The notes below the pieces were generated by a model. That model had not been told where the DNA came from. It did no database searches and worked only from the letters and a program-made list of their open reading frames with translations. From Sphingobium lactosutens DS20 (GTDB lineage Bacteria > Pseudomonadota > Alphaproteobacteria > Sphingomonadales > Sphingomonadaceae), in NCBI RefSeq assembly GCF_000445105.1, contig NZ_ATDP01000097.1:124001-188000 (forward strand): 64,000 nucleotides of DNA. The letters are read 5' to 3'. The position numbers and the translations under genes were made by a program. Positions 47,649 to 55,708 of this stretch are shown piece after piece (position 1 is the first letter of the stretch; each line of letters begins with the position of its first letter).

Positions 47649-47696
47649 GCTTAATGCACTAACAAACCAATCGGTCCACTCGGTGGGGGCAGATCA

Positions 47697-47799
47697 GCAG
47701 CATGGGCGCGATCCTAAGGATCTTATCATCGTGATGATAGGGGCGATCGAGACGATCAGGCGGCGTCTCGATTCGCACATGGCCTGGATTTGCCGCTGA
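47697..47799 (+). pseudogene. Possible 3' remnant of an unidentified gene next to IS copy 2
   Basis: Right after the IS end a frame reads QHGRDPKDLIIVMIGAIET and then IRRRLDSHMAWICR before a TGA at 47797-47799. It looks like the helical end of a protein but I cannot assign a family. It is probably what remained when sequence next to the IS was deleted. Confidence 0.3.
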
Positions 47800-47878
47800 G
47801 TGCGGAAGAGATCCACCATAGCGATGATCCGGGCCTTCGGTTCAGGGACGCTAACGCACGGGCAAACGAAAATTTGGC

Positions 47879-47890
47879 ACGTTATAACGT
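47879..47890. promoter_or_regulatory. 12-bp perfect palindrome upstream of the Crp/Fnr-type gene
   Basis: ACGTTATAACGT lies 65 nt before the start of the regulator gene. Its position fits autoregulation or another operator. It does not match the FNR consensus TTGAT-N4-ATCAA. Confidence 0.4.
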
Positions 47891-47955
47891 TGGTAAATCG
47901 ACCCCATGCACTTTTAGGTAGATTGACCTTCTGGGGGCTTGTTCAGGGGAAGCCC

Positions 47956-48585
47956 ATGTTGAGCCAAATCGCAGCCAATGACGATCTCGTCTGCTTTCAT
48001 CCGCATCAGTCTCTGGCGCGAGACAATGAGCGTCTAGAGAATCTATATGATATTCTGGAGGGCTGGGCTTGTCGCCACCGCATGTTGTCGGACGGCCGAC
48101 GTCAAATTACGGCTTTGTATTTGCCTGGAGACCTTTGTGACCCCCTCTGGTCGCTGTCGCCTCATTGCCACGACCCAGTTGTCGCCTTGACAAATATTCG
48201 CGCAGTGCGGCGCTCGTTGAGTGACGTGCACGGCTTGGAACGACCAAAAGGCATCGCTTCGCGTTTGGCTGAAAGCCTTGAACGACAATCAAATTGGATT
48301 GTAAATTTGGGGTGTAAAACGGCCGTGGAGAGGCTTGCGCATCTTTTGTTGGAGTTGTTTGAGCGTATGCGTCGGGCAGGATTTGCCTATGGCCAACAAT
48401 GCGCGCTCCCGCTCACGCAGGCAGATATTGCCGACACCACAGGTCTGACCGCCGTTCACGTCAATCGGACGCTGCAAACGATGCGCGCTAGTGGTGTTTT
48501 GGAATTTCACTCCAAATGGCTTCGGATTCCGGATTTGGGCAGGTTGCGCGATCTAGCGGCGCTAGGGCCGCAAGACCATTTGTAA
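47956..48585 (+). CDS. Crp/Fnr-family transcriptional regulator
   Basis: The 209-residue protein has a short cyclic-nucleotide-type beta-roll (ILEGWACRHRMLSDGRRQI, then ALYLPGDLCD) and a C-terminal HTH_Crp domain (LTQADIADTTGLTAVHVNRT). The Fnr iron-sulfur cysteine cluster is absent. Relatives in sphingomonads respond to varied signals. The ATG at 47956 follows GGGGAAG; earlier in-frame starts lie in the poorly conserved region near the IS. Confidence 0.85.
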   Translation: MLSQIAANDDLVCFHPHQSLARDNERLENLYDILEGWACRHRMLSDGRRQITALYLPGDLCDPLWSLSPHCHDPVVALTNIRAVRRSLSDVHGLERPKGIASRLAESLERQSNWIVNLGCKTAVERLAHLLLELFERMRRAGFAYGQQCALPLTQADIADTTGLTAVHVNRTLQTMRASGVLEFHSKWLRIPDLGRLRDLAALGPQDHL

Positions 48586-48680
48586 TCGTCAATAAATCGC
48601 GGACCAAGCCTATAAGACCGTGACCGCCAACTTTCGAAGATGCCTCGCGCTTGCTGAGCGATATAAAAACGCTCCCCAGG

Positions 48681-50756
48681 TTAGACTGCGCGATCAGATG
48701 CTGGACCGAGCGCCTGGGCGAGTTCGTCCAGCCAAACGCGAGCATTACCATCCGATGGCGCCCGCCAATCGCCACGTGGCGAAAGCGCACCTGCGGATGA
48801 TATCTTGGGGCCATTGGGCATGGCGGAGCGTTTGAACTGGCTGATTGTGAAGAACCGATGCAGAAAGTTGTCGAGCCAGTGCCGGATTGTCGGCAAATCA
48901 TAACTGACCTTTGCTGTCTCAGGATAGGCTGCTGGCCACTCTCCCTTGGTTTTGTCACGCCAGGCGTGCCACGCCAGGAATGCGACCTTGGACGGGGGCA
49001 GTCCCTGACGAACAATGTGGTGCAGGAAAAAATCGTTGAGTGCATAGGGCCCTACCCGGTCTTCCGTCCTTTGCATTCCACCCTGCGCATCGGCCGGGAC
49101 CAGCTCCGGCGAAATTTCGGTGTTTAATATATCGCCCAATATCCTGGCTGCGGCTGCGTCGAACTGGTTGGTCGCGATGCACCAGCGTATGAGAAACTGG
49201 ATCAGCGTCTTGGGCACGCCGCTATTGACGGCATAATGACTCATTTGGTCGCCAACCCCATAAGTGCACCAGCCCAAAGCCATTTCGCTCAGGTCGCCTG
49301 TACCCACGACAAAACCGCCATGGTGGTTTGCCAGTCGGAACAGATAGTCGGTCCGTAGCCCCGCCTGCACATTTTCAAAGGTCACATCGTAAACGGGTTC
49401 GCCATGCGCAAAGGGATGCTGCATATCTGTCAGCATCTGTCGCGCCGCCGGCCGAATATCGATTTCTTCGGCCGTTATGCCAAGCGCGCGCATGAGCGAC
49501 CAGGCATTGTCTTTGGTTCGCTCACTCGTTGCAAAACCGGGCATGGTATAGCCCAGTATTGTCGATCGAGGCAGGCTCATCCGGTCGCAAGCCTTGGCTG
49601 CGACGATGAGCGCATGGGTCGAATCCAATCCTCCCGAAATGCCGATGACCAGATGTCGGCCCGCCGTGGCACGATAACGCGTAACCAGACCCTCTACCTG
49701 GATATTGAAGGCCTCGTAACAATCGGCATCGAGCTGTAGCGGATCGGCTGGGACGAAAGGGAAGCGGCGAATGGCGCGATGCAATTCGCGGTCGTCTTCA
49801 TAGGTTTTGAGGGGAAAGCCAATGCGGCGGAAGCATCGATCCGGCTGGCCTGCCGCCATTCTGCTGTCGTTGAACGTTCCGTTGCGCATCCGCTCCAGGC
49901 GCAAACGCTGCAGGTCGATGTCGGCAAAGAGCAATTCGGGCGTATCGTCGAAGCGCGTGGACTGCGCGACCAGTTCGCCCATCTCGTGCACCATTGCTTG
50001 CCCGTCCCAGGCGAGGTCGGTCGTGCTCTCTCCTGCTCCGGCCGCCGAATAGGCGTAGGCGGCGATGCACCGCGCCGACTGCGATGCCGAGAGCAATTTC
50101 CTGTCGCGCGCCTTGCCGATCGTGATGTTGGACGCTGACAGATTGCACAAGACCAGCGCCCCGGCGAGCGCCCCCATGGTGGAGGGCGGAAGCGGTGCCC
50201 AATAATCCTCGCAGATTTCGACATGGACGATGAAATCGCGCATCTCCTGCGCGACGAATAGCAGATCCGTCCCGAACGGGACGCACGCGCCAGCCACGTC
50301 TATTTCCTGCCCGATAATGCCGGCACCCGGCGCAAACCACCGCTTTTCATAATATTCGCGATAATTGGGGAGGAAGCTTTTCGGCACCACGCCAAGCAGT
50401 CGGCCCCCGGCGATCATCAGCGCGCAATTGTAAATCTGCCCGCCGCGACGGACAGGGGCGCCGATCACCATGGCAGGCAGCGCTTCGCTATCCCCAACTA
50501 TGCGGCCGATTTCCTCTTCGACACGCTGCAGCAGCACATCCTGCAGATGCAGGTCATCAATCGCATAGGATGAAAGGCAGAGTTCAGGAAAAAGGACCAG
50601 GTCCGCCGCTCGATCTGCGGCCCTGCGCGCCAACATCAGGATTTGATCGGCATTGGCAGCGACGTCGCCTACCGATCCGTTGGGCGTCGCCGCGGCAAGA
50701 CGAACCATATCATGGCTGCGCAAGCGCAAAAATCTCTCAAAGCTGGTCAACGGCAT
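48681..50756 (-). CDS. nadE: Glutamine-dependent NAD(+) synthase
   Basis: NadE amidates deamido-NAD to NAD. The 691-residue protein joins an N-terminal nitrilase-type glutaminase domain (Glu in LVLFPELCLSSYAIDD, Lys in VPKSFLPNYREYYE, Cys in VEICEDYW) with a C-terminal ammonia-dependent synthetase domain bearing the PP-loop GISGGLDSTHAL. The length is typical of the two-domain form. The first 20 nt overlap the pncC gene, so the pair is coupled. Confidence 0.95.
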   Translation of the reverse strand: MPLTSFERFLRLRSHDMVRLAAATPNGSVGDVAANADQILMLARRAADRAADLVLFPELCLSSYAIDDLHLQDVLLQRVEEEIGRIVGDSEALPAMVIGAPVRRGGQIYNCALMIAGGRLLGVVPKSFLPNYREYYEKRWFAPGAGIIGQEIDVAGACVPFGTDLLFVAQEMRDFIVHVEICEDYWAPLPPSTMGALAGALVLCNLSASNITIGKARDRKLLSASQSARCIAAYAYSAAGAGESTTDLAWDGQAMVHEMGELVAQSTRFDDTPELLFADIDLQRLRLERMRNGTFNDSRMAAGQPDRCFRRIGFPLKTYEDDRELHRAIRRFPFVPADPLQLDADCYEAFNIQVEGLVTRYRATAGRHLVIGISGGLDSTHALIVAAKACDRMSLPRSTILGYTMPGFATSERTKDNAWSLMRALGITAEEIDIRPAARQMLTDMQHPFAHGEPVYDVTFENVQAGLRTDYLFRLANHHGGFVVGTGDLSEMALGWCTYGVGDQMSHYAVNSGVPKTLIQFLIRWCIATNQFDAAAARILGDILNTEISPELVPADAQGGMQRTEDRVGPYALNDFFLHHIVRQGLPPSKVAFLAWHAWRDKTKGEWPAAYPETAKVSYDLPTIRHWLDNFLHRFFTISQFKRSAMPNGPKISSAGALSPRGDWRAPSDGNARVWLDELAQALGPASDRAV

Positions 50757-51279
50757 CCCTCATCATTTGCAGCGCGACGCGCACCGACTCTATCCTCACA
50801 GGGCCACGACCAATAGCGCCGAAACGCGACACATGGCGGCGGAGCGATCCGCCTCGCCGCATGCAAGCGAAGTAGACAAGGCCGTCCTCCTGACCGTCCG
50901 GCGCCGCTCCGGCATAGCCCGTGACGGCGAGCGCCACATCGGCGCCCGAATAGTGGAGCGCGCCGCGCACCATCGCTTCGGCGATTTGTTCGCTCACAGC
51001 ACCATGTTCCGCCAATTGTTCCTGGCGGACGCCCAGCATCGCGCACTTGGCCTCCTCACTATAGGTGACAAAGGCCCGGTCGAAAGCATAGCTGGCACCC
51101 TCCACATCGGTTAACAGGGAAGCGATCAGCCCGCCGGTGCAGCTCTCGGCCGTCGCCAGCGTCAGTCCCGCCTTGCAACAGGCGTCGAGCAGCGCGGCCG
51201 CATTTCTTTCGACGTCTTCAGGCAAAAGCGGTGACAGCGTTTTGGCCTCACCGTCACGGGAATTGGGATGATCACCCAT
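50737..51279 (-). CDS. pncC: Nicotinamide-nucleotide amidohydrolase (PncC, CinA C-terminal type)
   Basis: PncC deamidates NMN to nicotinate mononucleotide, returning it to the NAD pathway that ends with NadE. The 180-residue single-domain protein has the nucleophile motif TAESCTGGLIASLL, VTYSEEAKCAMLGV and AVTGYAGAAPDG. The pncC-nadE overlap (20 nt) gives a clear biochemical link between a salvage step and the last synthetic step. The call is CinA-like by family and PncC by role. Confidence 0.9.
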   Translation of the reverse strand: MGDHPNSRDGEAKTLSPLLPEDVERNAAALLDACCKAGLTLATAESCTGGLIASLLTDVEGASYAFDRAFVTYSEEAKCAMLGVRQEQLAEHGAVSEQIAEAMVRGALHYSGADVALAVTGYAGAAPDGQEDGLVYFACMRRGGSLRRHVSRFGAIGRGPVRIESVRVALQMMRDAVDQL

Positions 51280-51449
51280 GCTCGATACTTACCTCCAAAT
51301 CATCCACCGCGCGCCATTTTCGGTTCAGATCATGACGCGCTGCTTCGCCTGAAACGAACGCCTGGGCGATCCTGTTCGCGGCCCGACGTCCTGGCCTACT
51401 GACGCATGTTAAGGATGGTCCGCTTTCTGAGCTTTTAGCGCGCCGGCAA

Positions 51450-51476
51450 GGAACAGGCCGGCGCCTTCGGCCGCTT
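51450..51476 (+). promoter_or_regulatory. Possible ECF (EcfG-like) promoter before the stress cluster
   Basis: GGAAC at 51450-51454 is followed 17 nt later by CGCTT (51472-51476), close to the alphaproteobacterial general-stress consensus GGAAC-N16/17-CGTT but with an imperfect -10. It lies about 35 nt before the first gene. An 8-bp inverted repeat (51440-51447 with 51457-51464) overlaps it. The rest of the 230-nt gap shows no gene. Confidence 0.3.
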
Positions 51477-51509
51477 GACCGCTATAGCTTTGAGCAAGGA
51501 GCCGGAAGC

Positions 51510-52103
51510 ATGGGCACGGACCTCACAGATATTCAGCAGCAGGATGCACCCGTCACCACATCGAAAGATTCAGATCGGGCCGCGGCCGCCGCTGAAGAAA
51601 TTCGTGCGCCCAAGGGTGACAGCCTGGTCGGCAAGACCGTCACGATCAACCGCCCGCGCCAAGAGCTTTACGACTATTGGCGCGCGCTGGCGCAACTGCC
51701 TGAATTCATGGAAAATGTGGAGCGGGTCGAACCGATGGGCGGCAATCGCTACCGCTGGACGGTGAAAGCGCCGGCAGGTCGCACTGTAGAATGGGTTGCC
51801 GCCGTCACTGAGGACAGGCCGGGTGAAGTTATCGCCTGGACCTCGGAAGAGGATGCGGACGTCGCCAACAGCGGTCGCGTCGAATTTCGCGATGCGCCGG
51901 GCGGCCGCGGCACCTGGGTTACGGCGACGCTTCTCTACGATCCGCCTGCGGGCATCGTGGGTAAAGTGATTGCGAAGCTGTTTCAGCGTGAGCCGGCGAT
52001 CCAGGTTCGCCGCGATCTTCGCCGCTTCAAGCAATTGATGGAAACGGGGGAGGTTGCGACCGGCGCCTGGACCCAAGCGCAACGGGCCGAGGAGATGAAC
52101 TGA
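51510..52103 (+). CDS. SRPBCC (START-like) family protein
   Basis: The 197-residue protein has a charged, flexible N-terminus of about 40 residues and then a polyketide-cyclase-like fold: [20 protein letters not shown], the helix [14 protein letters not shown], and [20 protein letters not shown]. Such proteins bind hydrophobic ligands. It starts a five-gene unit and ends in a TGATG overlap with the dehydrogenase gene. Confidence 0.8.
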   Translation: MGTDLTDIQQQDAPVTTSKDSDRAAAAAEEIRAPKGDSLVGKTVTINRPRQELYDYWRALAQLPEFMENVERVEPMGGNRYRWTVKAPAGRTVEWVAAVTEDRPGEVIAWTSEEDADVANSGRVEFRDAPGGRGTWVTATLLYDPPAGIVGKVIAKLFQREPAIQVRRDLRRFKQLMETGEVATGAWTQAQRAEEMN

Positions 52104-53296
52104 TGCGCGCACTGACATGGCATGGCAAGCATGACGTCCGGGTCGACAGCGTGCCCGATCCCGAAATCGTAAACCCGCGCGATGCGATCATTCGCATCAC
52201 CTCGACGGCAATCTGCGGGTCCGACCTGCATCTTTATGACGGATATATTCCCTCAATGAAGGTGGGAGATATATTGGGTCACGAGTTCATGGGCGAAGTG
52301 GTGGAAACAGGCTCTGGCTCCACCTTGCGCAAAGGGCAGCGCGTCGTCGTGCCCTTCACGATCTCTTGCGGGTCCTGTTTCCACTGTTCCAAGCACCAAT
52401 ATTCGGCCTGCGACAATGGTTTGCCCGCCGACAATCAGGATATAGCCCATGCGGCCTATGGCCAGCCGATGGCCGGCCTGTTCGGATACAGCCACATGAC
52501 CGGCGGCTATGCCGGTGGGCAGGCAGAATATGTCCGAGTGCCTTTCTCCGATGTCGGGCCCATCGTCATTCCGGATGGAGTGGAGGACGACAAGGTTCTG
52601 TTCCTGTCGGATATCCTGCCGACAGGATGGCAGGCTGCTGAATATGCGCAGATTGAGCCGGGCGACACGGTTGCGATCTGGGGTTGCGGCCCGGTCGGGC
52701 TGTTCGCCGTTCAGTCCGCCTTCCTAATGGGCGCGGAGCGAGTGATTGCAATCGACCACTTCCCCCACCGGCTTGAACTGGCGAAGCGCTTCGGGGCGGA
52801 AACGATCAATTTTGAGGAGACAAAGACCTATGAGGCACTGTTGGAAATGACCGGCGGCATCGGGCCCGACGCCTGCATAGACGCGGTCGGCCTGGAAGCG
52901 CATGGTTTCTTCGCCGACAATGTGTGGGACCAGATCAAGGTTTCGACTTTTATGGGTACGGATCGCACCCATTCGATCCGCCAGGCGATCCTGGCTTGCC
53001 GGAAGGGCGGGCGGGTTTCCATGCCCGCCGTCTATGGCGGCTTTGTCGACAAGTTTCCGCTTGGCGCATTCATGGAAAAGGGGCTGACGCTGAAAACGGG
53101 TCAGACCCACGTGCAGCATTATCTGCCAGGGCTCCTCAATGCGATCATGGAGGGCAAGATCGACACCACCTTCCTCATCTCGCACCGCATGCCGCTGGAA
53201 CAGGCCGCCGAGGGCTATCGCATGTTTCATGACAAGCAGAATGAAGTGATCAAGATCGTCTTGAAGCCGGGCATGGACCTGCCTCAGGCCGCCTGA
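52103..53296 (+). CDS. Zinc-dependent alcohol dehydrogenase
   Basis: The 397-residue medium-chain dehydrogenase has catalytic-zinc residues Cys38 and His60-Glu61 (CGSD, GHEF), the four-Cys structural zinc site (Cys89, 92, 95, 103) and the NAD(P) fold [10 protein letters not shown]. The insert with the [18 protein letters not shown] region places it near glutathione-independent formaldehyde dehydrogenases. It shares one base with the upstream gene. The substrate is unknown, perhaps an aldehyde or alcohol formed under stress. Confidence 0.9.
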   Translation: MRALTWHGKHDVRVDSVPDPEIVNPRDAIIRITSTAICGSDLHLYDGYIPSMKVGDILGHEFMGEVVETGSGSTLRKGQRVVVPFTISCGSCFHCSKHQYSACDNGLPADNQDIAHAAYGQPMAGLFGYSHMTGGYAGGQAEYVRVPFSDVGPIVIPDGVEDDKVLFLSDILPTGWQAAEYAQIEPGDTVAIWGCGPVGLFAVQSAFLMGAERVIAIDHFPHRLELAKRFGAETINFEETKTYEALLEMTGGIGPDACIDAVGLEAHGFFADNVWDQIKVSTFMGTDRTHSIRQAILACRKGGRVSMPAVYGGFVDKFPLGAFMEKGLTLKTGQTHVQHYLPGLLNAIMEGKIDTTFLISHRMPLEQAAEGYRMFHDKQNEVIKIVLKPGMDLPQAA

Positions 53297-53313
53297 ACGA
53301 GAGGAAAAGCAGA

Positions 53314-53916
53314 ATGAAGATGACACCCCTGATCCTGACGCTGCCAGCCCTTGCGCTGGTTGCGTGTCAGCAACAGTCCGCCGACGAAAGCGCTGCCGCC
53401 AGCAATGCGACGATGTCGGGAGGCGACGCCATGATGACGGCTGGCAACGACGCTAGCGCGATGATGCCGAACGCCAGTGTCGCGGCGCCTGCCGACGCAG
53501 CCGGCTATGTCGCCCAGGCGGGCGCCGCCGACCTCTTCGAAATCGAATCATCGAAGATCGCGCTGGAAAAGAGCCAGAATAAGGCCGTGCGCGATTTCGC
53601 GCAGATGATGATCGACCAGCACCAAAAGTCGACCGCCAACATCAAGGCCGCAGCGGAAAAGGCGGGCGTCACTGTGCAGCCCCCCGCGCTGATGGCCAAC
53701 CAGCAGCAGATGCTCGAGGAGATCAAGGCGGCGGACGCCGGTAGCTTCGACAGCGTCTATATGCGAAACCAGCGGATGGCTCATGACGCCGCATTGGCGC
53801 TGCATCAGGGCTATGCCCGTAACGGCGACACGCCTGCACTCAAGCAGACTGCCGGCGCCGTTGCCAAAGTGGTGCAGGAGCATATCGACCATCTCGCCAG
53901 CCTGCCCACAGCGTGA
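53314..53916 (+). CDS. DUF4142 lipoprotein
   Basis: The 200-residue product has a lipoprotein signal ending LVAC (Cys18), a linker rich in Met, Ala and Asn, and a DUF4142 domain. That domain is a ferritin-like four-helix bundle with DLFEIESSKIALEKSQNKA and the helix motif FAQMMIDQHQKST. Members are periplasmic and often induced by stress. It begins 17 nt after the dehydrogenase stop. Confidence 0.88.
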   Translation: MKMTPLILTLPALALVACQQQSADESAAASNATMSGGDAMMTAGNDASAMMPNASVAAPADAAGYVAQAGAADLFEIESSKIALEKSQNKAVRDFAQMMIDQHQKSTANIKAAAEKAGVTVQPPALMANQQQMLEEIKAADAGSFDSVYMRNQRMAHDAALALHQGYARNGDTPALKQTAGAVAKVVQEHIDHLASLPTA

Positions 53917-53924
53917 CGCCAATC

Positions 53925-54719
53925 ATGAAACCCTTTGCAATTATCACCGGCGCATCGACCGGCATCGGTCTGGAACTGGCGCAAATCGCCGCGCGGGAGG
54001 GATATGACCTTCTCATCGTTGCAGACGAACCGCAGATTGAGGCGGCTGCCGATGCGCTTCGGCAGCATGGTGTCGACGTCCGTTCGGTTCAGGCCGACCT
54101 CGCCACTTTGGAAGGCGTCGACCAATTGATCGAGGCGGCGGACGGTCGTTCGGTGGATCTACTCTGCGCCAATGCCGGAACCGGAACGGGACACGCTTTT
54201 CTGGAACAGGATGTTGCCCTGTGGCGACGCTCGATCGACACCAATATCACCGGCACCGTCTATCTGCTGCAGAGGACGCTGCGCCCAATGGTTGAGCGAA
54301 ACGCCGGCAAAGTCCTGATTACTGGATCCATCGCCGGCTTCATCCCCGGCAGTTTCAACGCCGTGTATAACAGCACAAAGTCCTTCATCAACAATTTCGC
54401 CGATGCGATCCGTGATGAACTCAAGGATGCAGAGGGCGTGACGATCACGACGCTGATGCCAGGCGCGACCGATACCCAATTCTTCGCCCGCGCCGGTATG
54501 CTCGATACCGACGTGGGCACCCGCGAAAAAGCGGATCCGGCCAAGGTCGCGCAGGATGGTTGGGATGCGTTGATGGCGGGCAAGGCGCATATAGTTTCCG
54601 GATGGAAGAACAAAGTGCAGGCAGCGGCCGCGCATGTGACGCCCGCATCGATCCTCGCAAACCAGCATCGAAACATGGCAGAGCCGGGCAGCGCGGACGA
54701 GGAGCAGGAGAAGACATGA
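53925..54719 (+). CDS. Short-chain dehydrogenase/reductase
   Basis: The 264-residue SDR has the cofactor motif TGASTGIGLELAQ, the NAGTGTG structural motif and the catalytic YNSTK (Tyr-x3-Lys) with an upstream Ser in LITGSIAGF. A C-terminal extension holds GWDALMAGKAHIVSGWKNK, seen in SDRs of the YqjQ/DltE type. The ATG at 53925 is preferred; a GTG at 53913 overlapping the previous stop is possible. It overlaps the next gene by 4 nt. Confidence 0.9.
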   Translation: MKPFAIITGASTGIGLELAQIAAREGYDLLIVADEPQIEAAADALRQHGVDVRSVQADLATLEGVDQLIEAADGRSVDLLCANAGTGTGHAFLEQDVALWRRSIDTNITGTVYLLQRTLRPMVERNAGKVLITGSIAGFIPGSFNAVYNSTKSFINNFADAIRDELKDAEGVTITTLMPGATDTQFFARAGMLDTDVGTREKADPAKVAQDGWDALMAGKAHIVSGWKNKVQAAAAHVTPASILANQHRNMAEPGSADEEQEKT

Positions 54720-54904
54720 TGACAGAGAGAAAAGTCACCGATGGGGACATGACGAAAACGCCGGAAGGTCCCCTCAACGATTCACTGCCCGGTCGTGAAA
54801 AGGCTGACCCCCGCACATCGGGCAGTCAGCCGCCTGAAAAGGTAGAAAATCGCCCGATGGTCAGCAAGGTCAAGCCCAAAGATTATCCTGATCGCGGCGC
54901 TTGA
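54716..54904 (+). CDS. Small hydrophilic protein, 62 residues
   Basis: The frame starts ATGATG after GAGGAGCAGGAG, which is a strong ribosome-binding region, and overlaps the SDR stop by 4 nt. The product is rich in Lys, Asp, Pro and Gly with no hydrophobic core (for example EKADPRTSGSQPPEKVENRP) and is likely disordered. No family is recognised. The tight coupling to the cluster supports it being real. The 222 nt between it and nasT hold no gene. Confidence 0.65.
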   Translation: MMTERKVTDGDMTKTPEGPLNDSLPGREKADPRTSGSQPPEKVENRPMVSKVKPKDYPDRGA

Positions 54905-55126
54905 TGTAGCCACGCCAGCGTGGACATGGAGAATGCTTTGACCCTCGCACAGGGCACTGAAATCTGAAGCTGCCGTGGGTCCTTGCCGTCGCAAAGACCC
55001 AAGGGTTACCTGGCGGCTGCGCGTCGATATCAGTCATTGCTTCGACGAAATAGGTTCCCAAGAACCAGTCGCTACAGCTTCACTCTGAATTGACCGGCTG
55101 TTATGATCGCACCCAAAGGGGCGCCG

Positions 55127-55708
55127 ATGCGAATTGTCATTATCGACGACAGCGGGCTGCGCGCGACGGTCCTGGAAGAAGGGTTGCGCGATGCTGGCTA
55201 TGACGACATTCACATCGTTCCACCACGCGGCGCCTTCGTGGCGCGTTTGGAGCGGATGGCGCCCGACGTTGTGCTGATGGATTTGGGCAGTCCCAGCCGC
55301 GATACGCTGGAAGAGATGCTGATGGTCAGCCGCGCACTGGCGCGGCCGATCGCCATGTTCGTGGATCAGTCCGATGATGCAATGATCGGGGCGGCGATCG
55401 ATGCGGGCGTGTCCGCCTATGTGGTCGACGGGCTGCGCAAGGAACGGGTGAAGCCGGTGCTGGAACTGGCGGTGCGCCGGTTCAACGCCTTTGCGAAGAT
55501 GCAGACGGAGCTGGACGAGGCGCGCACGGCGCTGTCGGAACGCAAGATCATCGATCGCGCAAAATCCATTCTGATGAACCAGCGCTCGCTCAGCGAGCAG
55601 GACGCTTATGCGCTGCTGCGGTCGAGCGCGATGAACCAGGGCAAGAAGATCGTGGATGTGGCGCAGGCGCTGATTACCGCCAGCGACCTGCTGGGAGGAG
55701 GATTATGA
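55127..55708 (+). CDS. nasT: NasT-type ANTAR response regulator (nitrate antiterminator)
   Basis: The 193-residue protein has a receiver-like domain (IVIIDDSG at the N-terminus, pseudo-acceptor Asp52 in VVLMDLGSP), a coiled-coil linker and an ANTAR RNA-binding domain (about 125-185; ERKIIDRAKSILMNQRSLSE). NasT binds hexaloop hairpins in nitrate-assimilation leaders and prevents termination; NasS holds it inactive without nitrate. The ATG at 55127 has AAAGGGG upstream; an ATG at 55103 would add eight residues. It overlaps nasS by 4 nt. Confidence 0.92.
   Translation: MRIVIIDDSGLRATVLEEGLRDAGYDDIHIVPPRGAFVARLERMAPDVVLMDLGSPSRDTLEEMLMVSRALARPIAMFVDQSDDAMIGAAIDAGVSAYVVDGLRKERVKPVLELAVRRFNAFAKMQTELDEARTALSERKIIDRAKSILMNQRSLSEQDAYALLRSSAMNQGKKIVDVAQALITASDLLGGGL

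Larger units (their letters stand above)
46423..47696 (+). mobile_element. IS3-family insertion sequence, copy 2 (1274 bp)
   Basis: The element has the same length, terminal repeats and orientation as copy 1, and no difference was seen on reading the two side by side. The flanks are CAAT on the left and GCAG on the right, so there is no target-site duplication. With the half-lost TonB gene this suggests a deletion that started at the IS end or recombination between IS copies. With copy 1 it brackets 5.9 kb carrying the dioxygenase, the TetR gene and two oxygenases as direct repeats. Confidence 0.95.

Noticed and set aside
39290..47696. A composite transposon formed by the two IS copies and the genes between them
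   Set aside because: Copy 1 has its own TGCC duplication on both sides and copy 2 has none. The outer flanks do not match, so the block did not arrive as one unit by transposition.
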